From: Rhodocyclales bacterium
GTDB taxonomy: Bacteria; Pseudomonadota; Gammaproteobacteria; Burkholderiales; Rhodocyclaceae
DNA: 64,000 bases
Direction of reading: 5' to 3'
Assembly (NCBI GenBank): GCA_028292485.1
Contig: JAQGMG010000003.1
Coordinates: 46,545 to 110,544, forward strand
Shown here: piece after piece, positions 30,126 to 39,245 of the stretch
How positions within the stretch are numbered: the first letter of the stretch is position 1
How the letters are laid out: each line of letters starts with the position of its first letter
The notes under the pieces: model-generated
Told to the model about the DNA's origin: nothing
What the model saw: the letters and a program-made list of their open reading frames with translations, nothing else
Database searches by the model: none
Translations under genes and position numbers: made by a program

Positions 30126-31487
30126 ATGCTCGATAATCTGACCAATCGCCTTGCCAAGGTCGTCAAGACACTGCGCGGCCAGGCGCGCCTGACCGAAGAA
30201 AATATCTCCGACATGCTGCGCGAAGTACGCATGGCCTTGCTTGAAGCGGACGTTGCGCTGCCCGTCGTCAAGGAATTGATCAGTCGCATCAGGGAAAAGG
30301 CGATAGGGCAGGAGGTTATCGGTTCTCTGACGCCGGGGCAGGCCTTGGTCGGCGTGGTCAATGCCGAGCTGACCGCCATCATGGGCGGCTCGCAGGCGAC
30401 GCTGAGTTTCGCTACGCAGCCGCCAGCCATCATTCTCATGGCAGGTCTGCAAGGCGCCGGCAAGACGACAACGGTGGGCAAGCTCGCCAAGTTTCTCAAA
30501 GAGAAACACAAAAAGAAGATACTGACCGTTTCCTGCGACGTGTACCGGCCGGCTGCCATCACGCAGTTGCAGACGGTGACGGGTCAGGCCGGCGCAGAAT
30601 TCTTCCCTTCAGACATTAGCCAGAAACCGGTTGATATCGCGGTAGCGGCCATCAATTTCGCGAAACGTCATTATTTCGACGTACTGCTTGTCGACACCGC
30701 AGGCCGCCTGACAATCGACGAGCAGATGATGGAAGAGATCAGGCAACTGCATGCTGCCGTCAATCCCATCGAAACCTTGTTCGTCGTCGATGCCATGCTG
30801 GGCCAGGATGCCGTCAATACGGCGCGGGCTTTCAACGAAGCGCTGCCGCTGACAGGTATCGTGCTGACCAAGCTCGATGGTGATTCGCGTGGTGGTGCTG
30901 CCTTATCCGTCCGTCATGTAACTGGCAAGCCGATCAAGTTTACCGGTGTGGGCGAGAAGCTCACCGGCCTTGATGAATTCCATCCCGATCGTATGGCCAG
31001 TCGCATTCTCGGTATGGGTGACATCCTGTCGCTGGTCGAAGATGCGCGCAACATGGTCGACGAGGAAAAAGCGCGCGACTTCGCCGACAAGCTCAAGAAG
31101 GGCAAGGGCTTCGATCTCAACGATTTCAAGGATCAGATGGTGCAGATGCGCAAGATGGGTGGCCTCTCATCGCTGCTGGACAAGATGCCGGCGCAGTTTG
31201 CACAGGCGGCTTCGCAAATGCAGGGCGATGGGCCCGAAAAAGCCATGCGCCGCGTCGAAGGCATCATCAACTCCATGACACCGCAAGAGCGCAGCCATCC
31301 CGAACTCATCAAGGCCAGCCGCAAGCGCCGCATCGCAACGGGCGCCGGCGTCCAGGTGCAAGAGGTCAATCGCATGCTCAACCAGTTCGAGCAGACGCAG
31401 AAAATGATGAAGCAATTTTCCAAGGGCGGGATGGGCAAACTCATGCGTGGCATGCGCGGTATGAAGGGTATGCTGCCTGGCATGTGA
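30126..31487 (+). CDS. ffh: Signal recognition particle protein Ffh (SRP54)
   Basis: 453 residues: N domain, GTPase G domain (G1 GLQGAGKTTTVGKLA, DTAGR, TKLDG) and a methionine-rich M domain ending MRGMRGMKGMLPGM. With 4.5S RNA it delivers nascent membrane proteins to FtsY. Cytoplasmic. It is followed by a bidirectional terminator. Confidence 0.97.
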   Translation: MLDNLTNRLAKVVKTLRGQARLTEENISDMLREVRMALLEADVALPVVKELISRIREKAIGQEVIGSLTPGQALVGVVNAELTAIMGGSQATLSFATQPPAIILMAGLQGAGKTTTVGKLAKFLKEKHKKKILTVSCDVYRPAAITQLQTVTGQAGAEFFPSDISQKPVDIAVAAINFAKRHYFDVLLVDTAGRLTIDEQMMEEIRQLHAAVNPIETLFVVDAMLGQDAVNTARAFNEALPLTGIVLTKLDGDSRGGAALSVRHVTGKPIKFTGVGEKLTGLDEFHPDRMASRILGMGDILSLVEDARNMVDEEKARDFADKLKKGKGFDLNDFKDQMVQMRKMGGLSSLLDKMPAQFAQAASQMQGDGPEKAMRRVEGIINSMTPQERSHPELIKASRKRRIATGAGVQVQEVNRMLNQFEQTQKMMKQFSKGGMGKLMRGMRGMKGMLPGM

Positions 31488-31524
31488 CAGAACTGAATTG
31501 CTCGTGACGAGCCACCATGCGGTC

Positions 31525-31556
31525 AAAAAAGAGGCGCTCACATGAGCGCCTCTTTT
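31525..31556. terminator. Bidirectional terminator between ffh and the FN3 lipoprotein gene
   Basis: GAGGCGCTC (31531-31539) pairs with GAGCGCCTC (31544-31552) around ACAT, with AAAAAA before and TTTT after. It serves ffh on the plus strand and the lipoprotein gene on the minus strand. Confidence 0.93.
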
Positions 31557-31575
31557 CAAGTCTTCGATACGGGAT

Positions 31576-32340
31576 TCAAACCGGCTCGTCAGGGCCGGTA
31601 GTCTTGCTTTCCATATTGGAAGCGGGGCCAAAATAGAAGCCGCGAATGCGCACGAGCGTTTTCCTGACAGGAGGTGCAATGCCGAAGCCTGCTGCATTGA
31701 TATTCGGCGGGAATTGCTCGTACACCACGAAGTCTTTTTGACCTTCTGACCTGGTTTCTACGAGGTAGCCGTCCTCATCGTTGGCATGGTCATTCCAGCG
31801 CAGCAAGAAGCCGCTGACCGTAACAGGCATGTAGGTGGCCTGAAGATTGGAAGGTACTGCCTTGTCGGCATCGCCGCCCTTCATGGAAAAAACGGTAGTT
31901 TCTTTTCTTGGTTCGGTTTTCGACTCGCCCCAGCGGTAGTCTTCGCCTCGTTCAAAAGCCTTCATGTGGGCTTCATTCGATAGTTTGGGTGACACGCGCA
32001 GTTCCAGGGGCTGTGTTGTGCGGCCAAAGAAAGGGCGAATGCGGTAATAGAAGCTTGTTTTCGGCATCAGCTTTGGATGCGTGTACTGAGTCTGATCAGG
32101 CTTCAGGAATTGCAGGATGATAAATTGCCCCTTGGGGTCCGTCGCGAACTCGACCACATATCCCGTAACTTCCCCGGAAGGTCGGTTCCAGTTCAGCGTT
32201 ACATCATTCGGCGAAGCCAGTGTGCTCGTCAAATGAATGACGTCCTGGTTCTGGGAGCGTGGAGAGCAGGCGGCAAGGCCAAGCAGAATGCATAGCGCTG
32301 GAAAATTCAAATATTGTTTATGGCGTATGAATGAAATCAA
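31576..32340 (-). CDS. Fibronectin type III-like lipoprotein
   Basis: 254 residues starting at TTG. The lipobox LGLAAC gives lipidation at C25. Two fibronectin type III-like modules are visible: one after residue 30 (NDVTLNWNRPSGEVTGYVVEFAT then YYRIRPFF) and one near residue 180 (FLLRWNDHANDEDGYLVETR). The TTG at 32340 is preferred because GGAGAC precedes it by about eight bases and it puts a short basic stretch before the hydrophobic core. An in-frame start at 32379 would lie inside a terminator hairpin. Likely an envelope lipoprotein of unknown role. It sits behind a leader peptide and terminator (see 32356-32411). Confidence 0.75.
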   Translation of the reverse strand: MISFIRHKQYLNFPALCILLGLAACSPRSQNQDVIHLTSTLASPNDVTLNWNRPSGEVTGYVVEFATDPKGQFIILQFLKPDQTQYTHPKLMPKTSFYYRIRPFFGRTTQPLELRVSPKLSNEAHMKAFERGEDYRWGESKTEPRKETTVFSMKGGDADKAVPSNLQATYMPVTVSGFLLRWNDHANDEDGYLVETRSEGQKDFVVYEQFPPNINAAGFGIAPPVRKTLVRIRGFYFGPASNMESKTTGPDEPV

Positions 32341-32355
32341 TTCGGTGTCTCCAAT

Positions 32356-32383
32356 AAAAATCCGGCGCCTGAAGGGCACCGGA
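32356..32383 (-). terminator. Terminator (possible attenuator) before the lipoprotein gene
   Basis: On the minus strand TCCGGTGCC pairs with GGCGCCGGA around CTTCA, then TTTTTATT. One pair is G-U on the minus strand but would be a C-A mismatch on the plus strand, so the structure is built for minus-strand RNA. It lies only 16 bases before the TTG start. Confidence 0.8.
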
Positions 32384-32384
32384 C

Positions 32385-32411
32385 TTAGTCAAAATCAAAC
32401 AACGGCAACAT
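32385..32411 (-). CDS. Possible 8-residue leader peptide upstream of the attenuator
   Basis: ATG TTG CCG TTG TTT GAT TTT GAC TAA encodes MLPLFDFD and ends two bases before the terminator stem. A weak ribosome site (GGTGAG) precedes it. An ORF this short can be chance; its placement against a terminator is what makes it worth listing. Confidence 0.3.
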   Translation of the reverse strand: MLPLFDFD

Positions 32412-32562
32412 GCTATCTCACCCGTGATTTTACGCTGTTCCAGGAATCAGAGAGAGGATCACAGCCGTTGTGCCTGTTTGTTGGCACGGCAGAATAGGGC
32501 TGGCGCTTCAATTCGATCTATACGGGTATCCGCTAATCACTTGATGCAGAGAGGCAGTTTCT

Positions 32563-33336
32563 GTGAGGTTCCTGGCACTTCAAGCATTGTCCCGGGCTGA
32601 AATGGATATCAAATGTCGAGCGGTTCACGACATGGATATCGAAGCAGACATCGACACCCAGGCCGTCTACCCGAATGCATTGACTTTGCCCGGGCGCGCC
32701 GCATTTCCCGTTCTCGTCATGCCTGCCGAGCTCAAGCGGAGGTCACTGCATACGCGCGAGGGGCATGCCACGCTCATTCATGCTCTTGCGCATATCGAGG
32801 CCAATGCCATCAATCTTGCACTCGACATCATCTGGCGTTTTCCGGGTATGCCATACGAGTTTTATCGGGACTGGCTGGGCGTAGCGAAAGAAGAAGCCTG
32901 TCATCACGAATTATTGGCGCAACATCTGGAAAGCCTGGGTTATCGCTACGGCGATTTTCCCGCCCACAACGGACTGTGGGAGATGGCAGAAAGAACCTCC
33001 GGCGATCTGCTCGCCCGTCTGGCACTCGTGCCGAGAACGCTCGAAGCGCGTGGCCTGGATGTATCGCCGGGGTTGCGCGACAAACTCCGCAAGCTCGGAG
33101 ATGCGCGTGGTGCCGAGATACTGGACCTCATCCTGCGCGACGAGATCGGGCATGTGGCGACAGGCAACCATTGGTATCGGTACCTGTGCGCGCAGCGGCA
33201 ACTTGATCCGATCGGTGCTTATGCGGAACTGGCCGAGCGTTATTGGGCGCCGCGTTTGCGCGGTCCATTCAATCTGGTGGCGCGGCGTGCGGCCGGCTTC
33301 GATGAAGCAGAGCTTGCCGCGTTGCAGTTGGAGTAG
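32563..33336 (+). CDS. DUF455 family ferritin-like protein
   Basis: 257 residues of the DUF455 family, a four-helix ferritin-like fold. Potential metal ligands are visible in HIEANAINLALD (about residue 76), KEEACHHELL (about 108) and LRDEIGHV (about 190), the usual E/ExxH spacing of a di-iron site. The reaction is unknown. The start is GTG at 32563, with GAGG upstream, giving the family N-terminus with an alanine/leucine-rich helix. It is divergent from the lipoprotein gene. Confidence 0.88.
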   Translation: MRFLALQALSRAEMDIKCRAVHDMDIEADIDTQAVYPNALTLPGRAAFPVLVMPAELKRRSLHTREGHATLIHALAHIEANAINLALDIIWRFPGMPYEFYRDWLGVAKEEACHHELLAQHLESLGYRYGDFPAHNGLWEMAERTSGDLLARLALVPRTLEARGLDVSPGLRDKLRKLGDARGAEILDLILRDEIGHVATGNHWYRYLCAQRQLDPIGAYAELAERYWAPRLRGPFNLVARRAAGFDEAELAALQLE

Positions 33337-33445
33337 CGTTGCCGGGACGACGACGAGCCGCCGCAGGATGCCGTGATTGCTGGAGGTGCTTACGTCGTCG
33401 GCTGCGTAGCGGTATCGCGCCAGTGACATTAGCCTTACGCGCTGT

Positions 33446-33478
33446 TGAAACAAGAATGGGCCGCAATGCGGCCCATTC
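33446..33478 (-). terminator. Terminator of the cytochrome c4 gene
   Basis: AATGGGCCGC (33455-33464) pairs with GCGGCCCATT (33468-33477). On the minus strand it is followed by CTTGTTTC, a modest T-run. It lies between the convergent DUF455 and cytochrome genes and could serve both. Confidence 0.7.
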
Positions 33479-33500
33479 CTGTTCTTGACCAGGCTGGCGC

Positions 33501-34157
33501 CTAACGAAGGCCGGCGGCGTAGTCGGCAACGGCCTTGATCTCTGGCTCCGTCATACGGATTGCAACGGTACGCATCACACTATTGGCGTCGTTTGCACGT
33601 GCGCCATCGCGGAAGGTTCGCAATTGCGCCTCGATGTAATCCGAATGCTGGCCGGAGAGGCGCGGGAACTGCGCCGGAATGCCTGCACCTGCAGCGCCAT
33701 GGCAGCCCGCACAGGCAGGCAGGCCTTTGGATGCGTCGCCAGCGCGCCAGATTTTCTGGCCGAGGGAAATATTGGCCTTGTTCTTGGTCGCATCACCCTT
33801 GGCCTTCTGCTGTGAAAAATAGACGGCAAGCGCTTTGGCATCCGCTTCGGAGAGGGGGGTGGCGATAGCCGTCATGATCGGGCTGTTGCGCTCTGGCGCC
33901 TTGCCGTTTTGACCCTTGAAATTCAGCAGCTGCTTATTGAGGTATTCGGAAAACTGACCTGCAAGCACCGGGTTCGCGGTGATGATGCTATTGCCGTCTG
34001 CGCCGTGGCAGGCTGCGCAGTTCTGTTCAGCAGTTTGCTTGGCCTTGACCAGATCAAGCGGTGCTGATTTGGCAGCCTGGGGGGCTTGGGCACTGGCGAT
34101 TTGACAGACAAAAAAACTGGCCAGGGCCAGACTCACGGACAACTTACGCTTGATCAT
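33501..34157 (-). CDS. Dihaem cytochrome c4
   Basis: 218 residues with a signal peptide (core SVSLALASFFVCQIASA) and two CxxCH haem sites: C47-C50-H51 (CAACH) and C149-C152-H153 (CAGCH). The two-domain c4 layout is clear from the repeated GQ...Y...QL segments. It acts as a periplasmic electron carrier to terminal oxidases. The ATG at 34157 has GAGG at better spacing than the adjacent ATG at 34160; a start further upstream (34196) would spoil the signal peptide. Divergent from engB. Confidence 0.92.
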   Translation of the reverse strand: MIKRKLSVSLALASFFVCQIASAQAPQAAKSAPLDLVKAKQTAEQNCAACHGADGNSIITANPVLAGQFSEYLNKQLLNFKGQNGKAPERNSPIMTAIATPLSEADAKALAVYFSQQKAKGDATKNKANISLGQKIWRAGDASKGLPACAGCHGAAGAGIPAQFPRLSGQHSDYIEAQLRTFRDGARANDANSVMRTVAIRMTEPEIKAVADYAAGLR

Positions 34158-34295
34158 CATTACCTCAAAGGCGTCGGGCGATTTAGAATCGGGCAATTCT
34201 ATAACACTGGCGCTTCATTTGGCGGCAGTCGGCGGTACTGGCGCGGCACTCCCGGACGCGCATTGACAGCCTTTCAGACCCAGCCCCCGCATACC

Positions 34296-34919
34296 ATGAC
34301 CCTGTTTCGCCACGCCAGATTCGAGATTTCCATTGCTCGTCCGCAAGATTTACCGCCGCCCAACGGCGCTGAGATCGCTTTCGCGGGCCGCTCCAACGCT
34401 GGCAAGTCGAGTGCGCTCAATACCCTGGTGGGCCATACGCGTCTCGCTTTTGTCAGCAAAACGCCAGGGCGCACCCAGCTCATCAACGTGTTTCGCATGA
34501 ACAACGGCGCAGCATTGGTCGATCTGCCGGGCTATGGCTACGCCAAGGTGCCTGAGGCGGTGCGCAAACAGTGGGTGCGTTTGCTCGAAAGCTACCTGAC
34601 ACGTCGCGAAAGCCTGATCGGCCTCATCCTCATCATGGATTCCCGCCATCCCCTCACCGCGCTTGATCAGCAGATGCTGAACTGGTTTGCGCCGGGCGGG
34701 CGACCTATCCATGTCCTGCTGAGCAAGGCCGACAAACTCACCCGCAGCGCCGGCGCGCAGGTCCTGGCGCAAATGAAACGTGAATTGCCGAAGTGGGGTG
34801 ACCAGATTACGGTGCAGTTATTTTCCAGCCTCAAGAAAATCGGCATGGAAGAAGCGGAGTCGGTGGTTTCGGGATGGATGGCGCCAGCAGCTGAGCCGCA
34901 AGTCGACGTCGAAGAATGA
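34296..34919 (+). CDS. engB: Ribosome biogenesis GTPase EngB (YsxC/YihA)
   Basis: 207 residues of the TrmE-Era-EngA-EngB-Septin GTPase family, needed for large ribosomal subunit assembly. G1 is GRSNAGKSS, G2 lies in TPGRTQ, G3 is DLPGYGYA and G4 is SKADK. The frame extends upstream to 34086, but those codons overlap the divergent cytochrome gene; the ATG at 34296 gives the family N-terminus (FEISIARPQDLP). The neighbour hemB follows after a 384-base gap that carries a probable small RNA on the other strand. Confidence 0.94.
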   Translation: MTLFRHARFEISIARPQDLPPPNGAEIAFAGRSNAGKSSALNTLVGHTRLAFVSKTPGRTQLINVFRMNNGAALVDLPGYGYAKVPEAVRKQWVRLLESYLTRRESLIGLILIMDSRHPLTALDQQMLNWFAPGGRPIHVLLSKADKLTRSAGAQVLAQMKRELPKWGDQITVQLFSSLKKIGMEEAESVVSGWMAPAAEPQVDVEE

Positions 34920-35035
34920 CAGCACCTGCAGGATCTGTGTGCAACATTCTTAATGAAATTGAAATGACAAATGCAAGCCGTGAATTTGTATGGCCGCAGG
35001 AAAAACTTTCGCCAGAAACAAATATACGGACACAC

Positions 35036-35170
35036 AAAAGAAAGACCCCCGAGCGCGAGGGGACGCGTCGGGGGCTAAACAACCCAGAAGGCCCGGGGGA
35101 GCGCATCTGGGCAACCCGCTCAGGGAGGTGAAGCGGGAGACGATGCAACACGGGGGGTGAAGCACCGTCT
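35036..35170 (-). ncRNA. Probable small RNA with anti-Shine-Dalgarno hairpin loops
   Basis: The minus strand of the engB-hemB gap folds into a run of hairpins. They are GGUG/CACC (35166-35156); CCCGCU/AGCGGG (35137-35115) with the loop UCACCUCCCUG, complementary to a Shine-Dalgarno sequence; CCCAGA/UCUGGG (35111-35083) with a C-rich loop; and a terminator of CCCCCGA/UCGGGGG (35074-35046) followed by UCUUUCUUUU. The motif GCUUCACC occurs twice. TATTAA about 12 bases before the first hairpin could be a -10 box. I recall an Rfam family called 'Betaproteobacteria toxic small RNA' with similar anti-SD loops; membership is not tested here. Confidence 0.75.
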
Positions 35171-35234
35171 GCGTTAATAGAAGGCCAAAACAACGGAAAG
35201 TTCCAAACTTTTTTCTAAATTTTTTCGTGTGTAA

Positions 35235-36311
<1,077 letters not shown>

Positions 36312-36370
36312 TCGGCTGACTGCGATAGCAAGAAGGCATATTCCGTTAAAGCCAGCGTCGTTGGTCGATG

Positions 36371-37018
36371 TTACGGTAGCGGGTGGAACCGGATGCGCCG
36401 CAGCGCCAATACGCTACGTAACTTGACATCGACATACGGCGGTTTGCCGCGCAGGCGACTGATCCATACGGTGCGCATGCCAAGCGCCTTGGCAGCGCGC
36501 AGATTTTCCAGCGAATCTTCGACCAGCACGCATTGCGATGCCTGCACGCCGAGCGTGTGCAGCAGGTGGCGAAAGCCACGCAGCTCGGGCTTGGGCAGCA
36601 AGCGCAATTGCTCCACGCCACATACACGATCGAACAGGCTGGAAATCTTCATCTGCGCCACGACGGCTTCGACGTAGGCCTGTGGGCCATTCGAGACGAT
36701 GATCTTGCGGCCCCGCAGGCGGCGCAACATGCCGCGAATCTCGCGTTCGAAGACGACCAGGTGACGCAGATCGGGAAACTGGTGGGTCTGGTGCAGAAAG
36801 TGATGCGGATCTGTGTCGTGGTTGCGGATCAGGCCGAGCATGGTGGCGCCGTAATGCTTCCAGTAATGCAGGCGCAAGCGGTTGGCGTCGTCCGTGCTCA
36901 TCTGCAGATGCTCGGCGATATACGCTGTCATTGCCGCGTTGATGCGCGGGAAGATGCGCGCGCTGGTGTTGTGCAGCGTGTTATCCAGATCGAATAACCA
37001 GACCGGCGGGGTGTTCAC
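36371..37018 (-). CDS. HAD-family pyrimidine 5'-nucleotidase
   Basis: 215 residues. HAD motif I is LFDLDNTLHN, motif II is IIVSNG, motif III is the lysine of LPKPELRGF and motif IV is VLVEDSLENL. The sequence resembles the SDT1/YjjG-like pyrimidine 5'-nucleotidases (small cap domain), which dephosphorylate pyrimidine monophosphates. Cytoplasmic. It follows bioC on the same strand by 18 bases and may belong to the bioB-nhaD-bioC transcription unit. Confidence 0.86.
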   Translation of the reverse strand: MNTPPVWLFDLDNTLHNTSARIFPRINAAMTAYIAEHLQMSTDDANRLRLHYWKHYGATMLGLIRNHDTDPHHFLHQTHQFPDLRHLVVFEREIRGMLRRLRGRKIIVSNGPQAYVEAVVAQMKISSLFDRVCGVEQLRLLPKPELRGFRHLLHTLGVQASQCVLVEDSLENLRAAKALGMRTVWISRLRGKPPYVDVKLRSVLALRRIRFHPLP

Positions 37019-37036
37019 GGGTTGTTCACGGGTTGT

Positions 37037-37915
37037 TCAATTTCGCGATTTGAATTCGATCACGGCGCGCCCGTCTTCGAGCTTTTTCGGCGCGGTCTTC
37101 CAGGCATGGCCATAGACAATCTCGAAGGTGGCGGGGAGTCGGTCCTCGCGGCGCAAGCGCTCGTAAGCCTGGCGGGCGTGTTGCCAGCCTTGCTTGCCGC
37201 TGAGGCCACGCGGCCGCCCGGTCGAGGCATTGGCCGCACCGGCGTGCCGCAACTCCTCCAGCAGGCTGTCGAGCCCGGTGTAGGTGAGCGTGATGACTTC
37301 CATGTCCATCACCGGCTCGGCAAAACCGGCGCGCAACAGGCAATCGCCAAGATCGTGCATGTCGATGAAGCGATGCACGCGTTCGCCAGCATTGGCGGGC
37401 AATGCTTCGCGCAACTCTCGCAGCGTGTCGGGCCCCAGCGTGGAAAACATCAGCAAGCCGTCGACGGCCAGTACGCGATGCATTTCGCGTAATGCGGGCA
37501 TGGGCTCGTGCAGCCAGTTCAGCATGAGGTTAGACCAGACCATCTGCACGCTGGCGCGTTGCAGGGGCAGTGCCTCGGCGTCGCCACAGATCAGGCGCGG
37601 CGCGCGGCGGACGTTCAACAGGCGTTGCATGAAGCCGCTCTGCCGATGCGACAGGTCGAGCAGCGGCGCAGCGAAATCGATGCCGATGCGTGTCGCATCG
37701 GGGTAGCGTTTTGCCAGCGGCGCGAGGTCACGCCCGGTGCCGCAGCCAAGGTCGAGAATGCGCTGCGGGTCGATGCGGATGTAATCGAGCCGCTCGGCCA
37801 TGCGGCTGGAAACCTCACGCGCCAGGAAGTCCGCCTTGTCCACGGTCGCGGCGCTGGCGGCAAAACGGCGCCGGGCCAACAGTCGGTCGATCTCGAAATC
37901 TTGCGGAATACTCAC
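37037..37915 (-). CDS. bioC: Malonyl-ACP O-methyltransferase BioC
   Basis: 292 residues, a class I SAM-dependent methyltransferase with motif I LDLGCGTGRDL and the BioC-type VWSNLMLNWLHEPMPALREMHRVL and TLGPDTLREL blocks. It methylates malonyl-ACP so that the fatty acid machinery can build the pimelate moiety of biotin. The start is GTG at 37915, overlapping the nhaD stop (GTGA) and therefore probably coupled. A longer frame to 38044 lies inside nhaD and was rejected. bioB lies one gene upstream. Confidence 0.9.
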   Translation of the reverse strand: MSIPQDFEIDRLLARRRFAASAATVDKADFLAREVSSRMAERLDYIRIDPQRILDLGCGTGRDLAPLAKRYPDATRIGIDFAAPLLDLSHRQSGFMQRLLNVRRAPRLICGDAEALPLQRASVQMVWSNLMLNWLHEPMPALREMHRVLAVDGLLMFSTLGPDTLRELREALPANAGERVHRFIDMHDLGDCLLRAGFAEPVMDMEVITLTYTGLDSLLEELRHAGAANASTGRPRGLSGKQGWQHARQAYERLRREDRLPATFEIVYGHAWKTAPKKLEDGRAVIEFKSRN

Positions 37916-39189
37916 GGCGATGACTGTCGCGGAACGGTTGTCGTGGTGTTTGCAGCCGGTTGTGGATTCCAGCCGAGCACGGCGAGCAGGACGAAGAAGC
38001 CAGCTACGTAAGCCACAACAACATGCCATCCATGGCGTAGCCACTTGCCGACTGAACGTGCTTCGGGAAACTGGCTGGACAGCGCCACGCCAGCGGAAGA
38101 ACCAAACCAGATCATCGAGCCCCCAAAGCCTACTGCATACGCAAGCATGCCCCAGTCATAACCGCCCTGCTTGATGGCGAGTGCGGTCAGCGGAATATTG
38201 TCGAATATCGCAGAAACGAAGCCCATACCGAGCGCGGCATGCCATGAAGCTGCCGGCAGTTTGTCGACGGGCATCATGGAGGCCATCAGGACCAGCGAGA
38301 GCAGGAAGATCGAACCCTTGAAACTTGCAGGCAGGCACTCCCAGTCGTGACGGCGCACCGGAATGGTCAGCAGGATAACGACCCAGACCGCCACGCCGAT
38401 ATAGGGAAAGCTGTCGGAGCTCGCGGCAAAGTGCAGATTGACCACGACGTTGGTTATAACTGCCACCAGCAGCATCGCAGCCACGATGCCTATGCGTGCC
38501 CAGTCTATGCGGGTGTGCGGGTTGGCGTCTTTGATGATCGGGCTGTATGCATGTTGCTGGCGCGCGGCGACGTAGCCAGTGATCAGCAGCGCTACCACTG
38601 CGGCGATGTAGGCGTGCAGCACGTCGAGCGGCGAGACGCCGGAGAGCCACATCATTGTGGTGGTCGTGTCACCGACCACCGAACCGGCGCCGCCTGCGTT
38701 GGCGGCCGCGACAATGCCGGCGAGAAAGCCGATATGGACCTTGCCGCGAAACAACTGGTGCGCCATGGCGCCGCCGATCATCGCCGCAGCAATATTGTCG
38801 AGAAATGCGGACAGGACGAATACCAGCACCAGCAAGGCAAAGCCGCCTTTCCAGTCATCGGGCAGGTAACGCGGCAGGACAGCAGGCAGGCGGCTTTTCT
38901 CGAAGTGCCGCGACAGAATGGCAAAGCCCATCAGCAGGCATAGCAGATTGCCCAGCGTGACCCACTCGTGGGCGAGATGCATCTGCAGTCCGTCAAGGCC
39001 TGCACCGTGTGCAAAACCTGTCGCGCCAAGCTTGTAGAGCGTGACGCAGGCCAGGCCGCTCAGTGCGGCTGCAAGCGTATGAGCGTGCAGGAGCGCAATG
39101 CCCAGCAGCGTCGCTGCAAACAGGATGAATTCGAGAGGGATGCCTGCAAGCGCTATCGGTGACATGTTTGCGAGGTTTCCGTGAGCCAT
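37912..39189 (-). CDS. NhaD/ArsB-type (CitMHS-like) ion transporter
   Basis: 425 residues with about eleven membrane helices and the paired re-entrant-loop signatures of the ion transporter superfamily: FLDNIAAAMIGGAMA (about 130) and IFDNIPLTALAIKQGGYDW (about 350). The closest family I can name is NhaD, a sodium/proton antiporter, but ArsB- and citrate-type members share the fold, so substrate is uncertain. It sits between bioB and bioC and overlaps bioC by four bases, which is unusual for a transporter with no obvious biotin role. Confidence 0.82.
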   Translation of the reverse strand: MAHGNLANMSPIALAGIPLEFILFAATLLGIALLHAHTLAAALSGLACVTLYKLGATGFAHGAGLDGLQMHLAHEWVTLGNLLCLLMGFAILSRHFEKSRLPAVLPRYLPDDWKGGFALLVLVFVLSAFLDNIAAAMIGGAMAHQLFRGKVHIGFLAGIVAAANAGGAGSVVGDTTTTMMWLSGVSPLDVLHAYIAAVVALLITGYVAARQQHAYSPIIKDANPHTRIDWARIGIVAAMLLVAVITNVVVNLHFAASSDSFPYIGVAVWVVILLTIPVRRHDWECLPASFKGSIFLLSLVLMASMMPVDKLPAASWHAALGMGFVSAIFDNIPLTALAIKQGGYDWGMLAYAVGFGGSMIWFGSSAGVALSSQFPEARSVGKWLRHGWHVVVAYVAGFFVLLAVLGWNPQPAANTTTTVPRQSSP

Positions 39190-39245
39190 GCAGTGCGGCG
39201 CATAGCGTGCGCCGCATGTCAGATCAGGCGGACTTCAGATGAGCT

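Noticed and set aside
37916..38044. Longer N-terminus for BioC
   Set aside because: It would lie wholly inside nhaD; the GTG at 37915 overlapping the nhaD stop gives the family N-terminus.
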